Positions 1 to 4,872 of a stretch of 6,752 nt of DNA are shown one piece after another. The DNA is taken from positions 1 to 6,752 of the forward strand of contig JAAZGT010000313.1 of assembly GCA_012511095.1 (NCBI GenBank), given 5' to 3'. Every line of letters starts with the position of its first letter. The first letter of the stretch is position 1. The notes under the pieces were generated by a model. That model searched no databases and was not told the DNA's origin. It saw only the letters and a program-made list of their open reading frames with translations. This stretch comes from Alcaligenaceae bacterium (GTDB lineage Bacteria > Pseudomonadota > Gammaproteobacteria > Burkholderiales > Burkholderiaceae_B). The position numbers were made by a program, and so were the translations under genes.

Positions 1-192
1 CTTCGGCAGCAGCTTTTGCTTTAGCTTCTTCTTCGGCTTTAGCCTTGGCTTCGGCAGCGGCCTTAGCTTTAGCTTCTTCTTCAGCTTTGGCCTTAGCTTC
101 GGCAGCGGCCTTAGCTTTAGCTTCTTCTTCGGCTTTGGCCTTGGCTTCGGCAGCAGCCTTAGCTTTTGCCTCTTCTTCAGCTTTTTTTGCAG
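1..192 (-). repeat. 48-bp in-frame tandem repeat (four copies) in the phaZ tail
   Basis: Four head-to-tail 48-bp units lie at 1-48, 49-96, 97-144 and 145-192. Read on the minus strand, units 1-3 all encode the same 16 residues, AKAKAEEEAKAKAAAE. Unit 4, nearest the catalytic domain, encodes AAKK instead of AKAK in its first four residues. By eye, units 2 and 3 differ at 2 of 48 bases, units 1 and 3 at 4, and units 3 and 4 at about 11. The array is cut by the window edge, so the copy number is at least four. Each unit has 8 Ala, 4 Lys and 4 Glu, so net charge is zero. Confidence 0.92.
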
Positions 193-1654
193 CCTCAGCG
201 GCTTCTAGAAGTTTAGCCTCAGCTGCGGCAGCTTCGGCAGCTTCTAGCTTGGCTTTTTCTAGAGCCTCTTCGCGAGCTTTAATTTTGGCCTTTTCAGCTT
301 CTTTGGCAGCTTTTGCATCATCACGTGCTTTTTTGCGTGCTTCAATGCGAGCTTTAGCTTCGTTTTCTTTGCGAATAGCTTCTTCTACCTCAGCTCTGAG
401 ACGAGCGAGTAATTGCTCTTCTTCGTCAATTTGTGCTGAATTAATGAAATCAGCAACGACAGGGAAGATGTGATCACGCCAACGGCTACCAGAGAAAATA
501 CCGTAGTGACCACTACCCTCTGCAATAAAGGATTTTTTCTTATCAGCAGGGATATTAGGGGTTAAGTCAAGGGCAGCGCTAGTTTGACCAACACCTGTAA
601 TATCGTCTAACTCACCCTCAACAGTTAGGAGGGCAGTAGATTCAATTAGGCTTGGATCAATTAAGTGGCTACCGACTTTCCACGTACCATTAGTTAAAGC
701 ATGGTCTTGGAAAACTACTTTTACCGTTTGTAAATAGAACTCTGCAGGTAAGTCACAGACCGCATTGTATTCGTCGTAGAAAGCACGGTGTTTTTCAGCA
801 TCAGGCTCATTACCGACCATTAGGTCTCGATAGTATTCTTGATAAGACTTCATATGTGAGCGAGGGTTCATCGCAATAAAGCCCATTAGCTGCATGAAGC
901 CAGGATAAACTAAGCGACCAGCACCAGGGTAGCGTGGTGGAACACGCTGAATCATTTGGGTTTCAAACCAAGATAGTGAGTGACGGTCAGCTAAGTTGTT
1001 AACTACAGTTGGTGATTGTCTTGTATCAATTGGACCACCCATTAGTGTCATGCTTAAAGGCACTAGAGGGTCTTTGTGTTTAGACATCAAAGAGACTGCA
1101 CCCATAACAGGCACTGATGGTTGACATACAGCCATCACGTGAACACGCTTATTTAAGGCGTGTAAAAACGAGATTAAATAGTAAACGTACTCATCAAGGT
1201 CAAATGCCCCTTGGTTAACAGGGACAAGACGGGCATCTAACCAGTCGGTAATGTAGACATCGAAGTCTGTCAGCATGCGTCTCACGGTATCGCGTAATAA
1301 GGTCGCATGGTGACCAGAGTAGGGAGCAACAATGAGTACTGCAGGGTCACCCTCAGGGTTTTTTGAACGGCTACGCTTGAAATGTAGCAGGTTACAAAAC
1401 GGCTTAGTCATAACCGTTTCCACATTGACCTCTGCTAATTCGCCATCAATCTCGACCTCATTAATTCGCCATTCGGGCTTTTTGTACTCTTTGCCAAGAC
1501 GATTGAGAATATCAAAACGAGCCGCAAAACGACGAGAACCCACTATATATGAATATGGGCTAAATGGATTAGTGAAAGCTTCTGTCACTAATGATGATGC
1601 GTATGTTATTGGCGCAAACATCATGCGATTCATTTCGTGTAAGTTATATAACAT
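1..1654 (-). CDS. phaZ: Intracellular poly(3-hydroxybutyrate) depolymerase with long Ala/Lys/Glu repeat tail (3' end outside window)
   Basis: This gene hydrolyses native intracellular PHB granules to 3-hydroxybutyrate, mobilising stored carbon in the cytoplasm. The frame reads from ATG (1654-1652) to the left edge without a stop, giving 551 visible residues. The start is supported by GGAGAGA (1663-1669), 8 nt upstream, and by the family-typical MLYxLHE N-terminus. Residues 1 to about 405 match the PhaZ (PHB_depo_C, alpha/beta-hydrolase) family. The nucleophile Cys177 lies in MAVCQPSVP, Asp350 in EGELDDI and His383 in GSGHYGIFSG. Their spacing agrees, to within one residue, with the Cys183/Asp355/His388 triad I recall for Ralstonia eutropha PhaZa1. 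Family members usually end soon after this point, near 410-420 residues. Here an Ala/Lys/Glu/Arg-rich tail of at least 145 residues follows, ending in a 16-residue tandem repeat. The gene lies downstream of fdxA-fpr, so it may be partly co-transcribed with them. Family assignment is firm; the tail's function is unknown. Confidence 0.93.
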   Translation of the reverse strand, partial: MLYNLHEMNRMMFAPITYASSLVTEAFTNPFSPYSYIVGSRRFAARFDILNRLGKEYKKPEWRINEVEIDGELAEVNVETVMTKPFCNLLHFKRSRSKNPEGDPAVLIVAPYSGHHATLLRDTVRRMLTDFDVYITDWLDARLVPVNQGAFDLDEYVYYLISFLHALNKRVHVMAVCQPSVPVMGAVSLMSKHKDPLVPLSMTLMGGPIDTRQSPTVVNNLADRHSLSWFETQMIQRVPPRYPGAGRLVYPGFMQLMGFIAMNPRSHMKSYQEYYRDLMVGNEPDAEKHRAFYDEYNAVCDLPAEFYLQTVKVVFQDHALTNGTWKVGSHLIDPSLIESTALLTVEGELDDITGVGQTSAALDLTPNIPADKKKSFIAEGSGHYGIFSGSRWRDHIFPVVADFINSAQIDEEEQLLARLRAEVEEAIRKENEAKARIEARKKARDDAKAAKEAEKAKIKAREEALEKAKLEAAEAAAAEAKLLEAAEAAKKAEEEAKAKAAAEAKAKAEEEAKAKAAAEAKAKAEEEAKAKAAAEAKAKAEEEAKAKAAAE

Positions 1655-1662
1655 CTTTATTG

Positions 1663-1669
1663 TCTCTCC
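1663..1669 (-). promoter_or_regulatory. Shine-Dalgarno site of phaZ
   Basis: GGAGAGA on the minus strand lies 8 nt before the phaZ ATG. It is the clearest ribosome binding site in the window and fixes the start at 1654. Confidence 0.75.
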
Positions 1670-1689
1670 ATAATGATGCGCTTGTATTA

Positions 1690-1709
1690 ATTATGCAGGC
1701 TAAAGCCTG
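1690..1709 (-). other. Short hairpin between fpr and phaZ, next to a possible -10 box
   Basis: CAGGCT (1696-1701) and AGCCTG (1704-1709) are perfect inverted arms; the practical stem is 5 bp with a 4-nt loop. On the minus strand the hairpin follows the fpr stop by about 17 nt. It is followed by an A/T-rich stretch but not by a clean U run, so at best it is a weak terminator or an mRNA-processing structure. A -10-like CATAAT (minus strand, 1690-1695) abuts it, so a separate phaZ promoter overlapping the stem is possible. No convincing -35 box accompanies it. Confidence 0.35.
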
Positions 1710-1726
1710 TTGAAAAGCCATTAAAA

Positions 1727-2521
1727 TTACCAATACTTTTCAACCGCTAAATTACCCAGATTACCACGACGCCCAGATTTAAAGCCGCGCTCACCTAAGA
1801 GTTTGCGCGCTTCGGTCGTCATGCCTGGATTACCACAAAGCATAAAACGAGCCTCTTCGGGATCCATTGGGTGACCAGCAAGCTCCGCCAATTCGCCGCT
1901 AACAATAAGGTCAGTTAGACGCTTTTGAGGGAGATCTTTATGCGCCTCACGTGTAGAGATGGCTAAATAGACAAAACGATCACCGTAACGCTCTTTTACA
2001 CTTTGTATCATGTCAGTATAAGCGAATTCGTTTATGTAGCGTGTACCATGACATAAAATTACGCGATCAAATAACTCCCACGTTTTAGGATCATTTAGCA
2101 TCGGTAAAAAGGCAGATAAACCAGTACCTGTTGAGAGTAACCAAAGGGTGCCACCTTGTGGAAATTGGTCAATCGTAAGGAATCCGAAAACAGACTTATC
2201 AATATAAATCGTATCACCGGCTTCCAAATCATAGAGACTTGGGCTAAATAGACCATCGGCAACGAGGGTCGCAAAAAACTCAAGGTGCTCATCATCGGGT
2301 TGATTTACCATGGAGAAAGCGCGCCATGTCATATCTGAGGCAGGCGGAGTCTTCTCGTCCTCGTCGAGTCCAAGTGGTAAACCTAGGCGTGCATATTGAC
2401 CTGGTTTAAAACTAAACTCTGGATCACGAGTTGTTTTGATGGAAAAAAGCTTACCGGGAACCCAGACTTTTTTCTCAACAATGGTTTGGATGGTATATGG
2501 TAAATCTAAAATTTCAGTCAT
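1727..2521 (-). CDS. fpr: Ferredoxin-NADP+ reductase
   Basis: This 264-residue FAD enzyme exchanges electrons between NADP(H) and ferredoxin or flavodoxin in the cytoplasm. The N-terminal FAD-binding barrel covers about residues 10-115, with KPGQYARLG (39-47) and the flavin motif RAFSMVN (67-73). The NADP-binding Rossmann domain follows, with STGTGLSAF (130-138) and CGNPGM (229-234). The chain ends in VEKYW; a C-terminal aromatic residue that stacks on the flavin is typical of the E. coli Fpr type. Length is normal for the family. The flavin motif usually reads RxYS, and here Tyr is Phe. The start lies 12 nt after the fdxA stop with no strong Shine-Dalgarno site, so translational coupling to fdxA is likely. 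The adjacent ferredoxin is its probable partner. Confidence 0.95.
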   Translation of the reverse strand: MTEILDLPYTIQTIVEKKVWVPGKLFSIKTTRDPEFSFKPGQYARLGLPLGLDEDEKTPPASDMTWRAFSMVNQPDDEHLEFFATLVADGLFSPSLYDLEAGDTIYIDKSVFGFLTIDQFPQGGTLWLLSTGTGLSAFLPMLNDPKTWELFDRVILCHGTRYINEFAYTDMIQSVKERYGDRFVYLAISTREAHKDLPQKRLTDLIVSGELAELAGHPMDPEEARFMLCGNPGMTTEARKLLGERGFKSGRRGNLGNLAVEKYW

Positions 2522-2533
2522 TATTTTTAATTA

Positions 2534-2857
2534 CTACTTTTCTAAATATTGTAATTTGCCCTCGACACCATTCCACTCCTCAGCGTCAGGCAAAGGCTCA
2601 CGTGTGCGTGTAATAGGAGTAAATTGTGGAGTTAACTCAGCGTTTAACTCGATGAAATGAACCTGATCCTCAGGTACATCTTCTTCAGCGAAAATGGCAT
2701 TGGCTGGACACTCTGGAATACAGACCGCACAGTCAATACACTCATCAGGGTCAATCACTAAGAAGTTAGGACCTTCTAAAAAACAGTCAACAGGACAGAC
2801 ATCAACACAATCGGTGTATTTACATTTGATACAGTTTTCAGTTACTACATGTGTCAT
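2534..2857 (-). CDS. fdxA: 7Fe ferredoxin, [3Fe-4S][4Fe-4S], FdxA type
   Basis: This 107-residue electron carrier closely resembles Azotobacter vinelandii ferredoxin I. All nine cysteines of that family are present: Cys9, 12, 17, 21, 25, 40, 43, 46 and 50. By homology, Cys9/17/50 bind the [3Fe-4S] cluster and Cys21/40/43/46 the [4Fe-4S] cluster; Cys12 and Cys25 are the non-ligand cysteines. The C-terminal extension with PLPDAEEWNGVEGKLQ (88-103) is also typical. The frame stays open 20 codons further upstream to 2917, but I chose the ATG at 2857. MTHVVTENCIKC matches the family N-terminus exactly, and GGAG (2869-2872) lies 11 nt before it. The gene is first in an operon with fpr, 12 nt downstream, and diverges from pncB. 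Confidence 0.95.
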   Translation of the reverse strand: MTHVVTENCIKCKYTDCVDVCPVDCFLEGPNFLVIDPDECIDCAVCIPECPANAIFAEEDVPEDQVHFIELNAELTPQFTPITRTREPLPDAEEWNGVEGKLQYLEK

Positions 2858-3003
2858 GATTAAGACAACTCCAAAGAAAATACGGCTACAAAATACGTAA
2901 CCTACATATACACGCATATTTTAACCAATCCTGGGCTCTTAAGTGTTGAAAACCCCTTACTATGGTAATGTATTGATTAATTGCGCAATTTACCGGATAA
3001 AAA
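2858..3003. promoter_or_regulatory. Divergent fdxA/pncB promoter region
   Basis: This 146-bp A/T-rich region must hold promoters for both divergent genes. For pncB, TTGAAA (2946-2951) with the poor hexamer TGTATT (2969-2974) at 17-bp spacing is the best pair I can find. For fdxA, the best -10 candidate is TAAAAT on the minus strand (2918-2923), without a good -35 box. The pncB Shine-Dalgarno site is weak: only CGGA (2994-2997) before a run of A. The region is certain as an intergenic spacer; the individual boxes are guesses. Confidence 0.35.
2979..2990. promoter_or_regulatory. Perfect 12-bp palindrome upstream of pncB, possible operator
   Basis: AATTGCGCAATT is its own reverse complement. 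It lies 13 nt before the pncB ATG, just downstream of the candidate -10 box, where a repressor would block transcription or a small hairpin could mask the start. The regulator is unknown. Confidence 0.35.
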
Positions 3004-4209
3004 ATGATTATTAACTCATTACTGGATACAGATTTATATAAGTTCAGCATGATGCAGGTGGTTTTGCATCAATTTCCAGCTGCACATGTCGAGTATCGTT
3101 TCAAATGTCGCAACGAAGATGTAAATTTACGTCCATATATTGATGAGATTAGAGCTGAGGTAGCGCATTTATGTAGTCTACGTTTTAAGCAAGATGAATT
3201 AAATTATCTTCGTAGTCTACGCTTTATAAAATCTGACTTTGTTGATTTTTTAGAGTTGTTCCAACTATCGGAGCGCAATATCCACATCGATGTGGGCGAT
3301 GCGCCTCATGAAATCTCGATTGAGGCAAAGGGTCCTTGGTTACACACTATTTTATTTGAGATTCCGATTCTTGCGATTGTCAATGAGGTGTATTTCCGTA
3401 ATACCTATCCTGACATGAGTTTCGACGAGGGTCGTAAGCGCTTACAAGATAAAATCACTATGGTGCGTGACTTTGACCCAGATGCTAGTTTCTTTAGACT
3501 AGCCGAGTACGGCACTCGTCGTCGATTTTCGCGTAAATGGCACTTTGAGGTTGTAAAAACGTTAAGAGAGCAAATGGGTGCTTGTTTTGTCGGTACTAGT
3601 AACGTTTTTATGGCACGTGAATATGATATTTTGCCTTTAGGTACTATGGCGCATGAGTATCTGCAGGCTTGTCAGGCCTTAGGTCCTCGCTTGCGTGACT
3701 CTCAGGTCTTTGCTTTTGAGCGCTGGGCGCGTGAGTATCGTGGTGACTTAGGTATTGCGTTGTCTGATGTCTATGGCCTAGATGCTTTTTTGCGCGACTT
3801 TGATCTATATTTCTGTAAGCTTTTTGACGGTGCTCGTCATGACTCAGGTGACCCTTTTGATTGGGGTGAGCGTATGATCGAGCATTACAATAAGCACCGT
3901 GTTGACCCTAAGACTAAATCATTGATTTTCTCTGATAGTTTAAATATCCCTTTAGCGATGAAAATCGCAGAGCGTTTTAAGGGTCGCTGTAAGGCTTCTT
4001 TTGGTATTGGTACCAATTTAACAAATGACATGGGCGCGCCAGCTCTACAAATTGTGATGAAAATGGTCCGCTGTAATGGCCAACCCGTGGCGAAAATTTC
4101 TGATGAGCCAAGTAAAACGATGTGTGATGATCCGGCTTATCTTGCTTATCTACGTCACGTATTTAATATGCCAACGCCACATAGCGATATTAATAATCTG
4201 ACTCCCTAA
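3004..4209 (+). CDS. pncB: Nicotinate phosphoribosyltransferase
   Basis: PncB converts nicotinate, PRPP and ATP to nicotinate mononucleotide, the entry step of the Preiss-Handler NAD salvage pathway. The 401-residue length is normal for proteobacterial PncB. Family motifs are intact: the N-terminal LLDTDLYKFSMMQ (6-18), EYGTRRRFS (168-176), GTSNVFMARE (197-206), GTMAHE with the phosphorylatable His217 (equivalent to His219 of the Salmonella enzyme), RHDSGDP (278-284) and the phosphate-binding FGIGTNLTND (333-342). The start at 3004 gives the family-typical N-terminus, with only a weak ribosome site. It is transcribed away from fdxA-fpr and towards the flavodoxin-fold gene. Its TAA overlaps that gene's stop codon, so no terminator fits between the two. 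Confidence 0.96.
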   Translation: MIINSLLDTDLYKFSMMQVVLHQFPAAHVEYRFKCRNEDVNLRPYIDEIRAEVAHLCSLRFKQDELNYLRSLRFIKSDFVDFLELFQLSERNIHIDVGDAPHEISIEAKGPWLHTILFEIPILAIVNEVYFRNTYPDMSFDEGRKRLQDKITMVRDFDPDASFFRLAEYGTRRRFSRKWHFEVVKTLREQMGACFVGTSNVFMAREYDILPLGTMAHEYLQACQALGPRLRDSQVFAFERWAREYRGDLGIALSDVYGLDAFLRDFDLYFCKLFDGARHDSGDPFDWGERMIEHYNKHRVDPKTKSLIFSDSLNIPLAMKIAERFKGRCKASFGIGTNLTNDMGAPALQIVMKMVRCNGQPVAKISDEPSKTMCDDPAYLAYLRHVFNMPTPHSDINNLTP

Positions 4210-4748
4210 TTAGAAAGTAAGGCAATTAAAGTAGCGCCAATTTCCTCAGCCCTAGCGATTTGCTCAGGGCTGAGCTGTTTTTGGGCGAGAATTTCCTCTT
4301 CTGTTTGGCTCGCTGTATTTAAAATAATGGCTGGCACCACTTGGTTTAGGCGCCATCCTGTACAAATTCGTTCTAATTGCTTCAGTGCGCCACTACCATC
4401 ACTACCAGCGGTAATAATGGCGCTGTAATAACGGCCCTCGATTTTGCCCAATAAGGGGTAATAATTTTGGTCAAAAAACTCTTTCATTTGCCCACTTAAG
4501 CTAGCCAGATTTTCAGGGGCACAAAATAGATAAGCTTGTGCACTGAGTAATTCCTCTAAGGTCACCTCCGATGCCTTTCTTAATAACACCTCGTGTCGCT
4601 CTGTTGCTGGCATCTTGTCATCATTAAGCGCTATTAATTCTTTTATCGTTGATTGGGCTGCCATGCTTGCTGCTTTTGCTGCTTGCTCCGCTGATGAGGT
4701 GCGACTATGCCATATTACTAATAACCTTTTTGTATTTGAGCTCATCAT
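4206..4748 (-). CDS. Flavodoxin-fold / NADPH-dependent FMN reductase-like protein
   Basis: This 180-residue protein has a flavodoxin-like fold and probably binds FMN; its substrate is unknown. The N-terminal strand leads into a phosphate-binding loop, LVIWHSRTSSAEQ (10-22). APENLASLSGQMKEFFD (77-93) is the flavin-contacting loop and helix typical of flavodoxin/NAD(P)H reductase proteins, and AGSDGSGA (114-121) is the next glycine-rich loop. Similar proteins of about 170-190 residues are common in Alcaligenaceae, usually annotated as flavodoxin family protein. No redox cysteine pair is evident. Two ATGs are adjacent. The one at 4745 sits better behind the GGTGA-like site (4750-4754), so the true protein may lack the first Met. 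It converges on pncB, with stop codons overlapping at 4206-4209, and diverges from relA. The nearby fpr and fdxA suggest, but do not show, a redox link. Confidence 0.85.
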   Translation of the reverse strand: MMSSNTKRLLVIWHSRTSSAEQAAKAASMAAQSTIKELIALNDDKMPATERHEVLLRKASEVTLEELLSAQAYLFCAPENLASLSGQMKEFFDQNYYPLLGKIEGRYYSAIITAGSDGSGALKQLERICTGWRLNQVVPAIILNTASQTEEEILAQKQLSPEQIARAEEIGATLIALLSN

Positions 4749-4765
4749 GTCACCACTTAAAAATA

Positions 4766-4775
4766 AATGATCATT
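4766..4775. promoter_or_regulatory. 10-bp palindrome in the leader of the flavodoxin-fold gene
   Basis: AATGATCATT is a perfect palindrome 17 nt before the flavodoxin-gene start. The extended stretch AATGATCATTATT loosely resembles half of a Fur-type site, with CATTATT against the consensus CATTATC. It is short and A/T-rich, so chance is a serious alternative. Confidence 0.25.
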
Positions 4776-4799
4776 ATTCGGTGTTAAGATTAGTTATTA

Positions 4800-4826
4800 G
4801 GGCTCTTGATTAGAGCTTTTTAGCCC
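4800..4826 (+). terminator. Nested inverted repeats with a T run upstream of relA
   Basis: GCTCT (4802-4806) pairs with AGAGC (4812-4816) across a 5-nt loop and is followed directly by TTTTT (4817-4821), a small intrinsic-terminator shape on the plus strand. It could stop transcripts running from pncB antisense through the flavodoxin-fold gene before they enter relA. GGGCT (4800-4804) can instead pair with AGCCC (4822-4826), which would exclude the first stem. The stem is short, so termination would be weak. Confidence 0.35.
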
Positions 4827-4845
4827 CAAGCTAATTTTATATAAT
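4817..4845 (+). promoter_or_regulatory. Candidate relA promoter
   Basis: TATAAT (4840-4845) is a perfect sigma-70 -10 hexamer, 27 nt before the relA ATG. At 17-bp spacing the -35 position reads only TTTTTA (4817-4822), which is weak. The -35 part overlaps the T run and distal arm of the inverted repeat just upstream. Confidence 0.45.
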
Positions 4846-4872
4846 TTACCAGTTTTCTTACAAGTAGTTCAA

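Noticed and set aside
1..192. CRISPR array or phage-like direct repeat
   Set aside because: The 48-bp units are head-to-tail without spacers, in frame with phaZ and a multiple of three, so they are a coding tandem repeat.
1..450. A separate TolA or histone-H1-like gene fused by a frameshift to phaZ
   Set aside because: No stop, internal start with a ribosome site, or frame change is visible between the catalytic domain and the tail; it reads as one continuous protein.
45..473. Plus-strand 142-codon open frame rich in Ala/Ser/Leu
   Set aside because: It is the antisense shadow of the phaZ Ala/Lys/Glu repeat tail. GC-rich Ala/Glu/Lys codons read as Ser/Ala/Leu on the other strand, and it has no family resemblance.
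1332..1673. Plus-strand 113-codon open frame
   Set aside because: It lies wholly antisense to the PhaZ N-terminal domain, which has clear family motifs, and it has no recognisable features.
2095..2295. Minus-strand 66-codon frame inside fpr
   Set aside because: It is an alternative frame of a well-supported reductase and has no independent ribosome site or motif.
2436..2900. Two plus-strand frames (2436-2660 and 2694-2900)
   Set aside because: Both are antisense to fpr/fdxA, and their composition mirrors those genes.
2858..2917. 20-codon N-terminal extension of fdxA (start at 2917)
   Set aside because: The extension is hydrophobic and absent from the FdxA family. The ATG at 2857 gives the family N-terminus and has a GGAG upstream.
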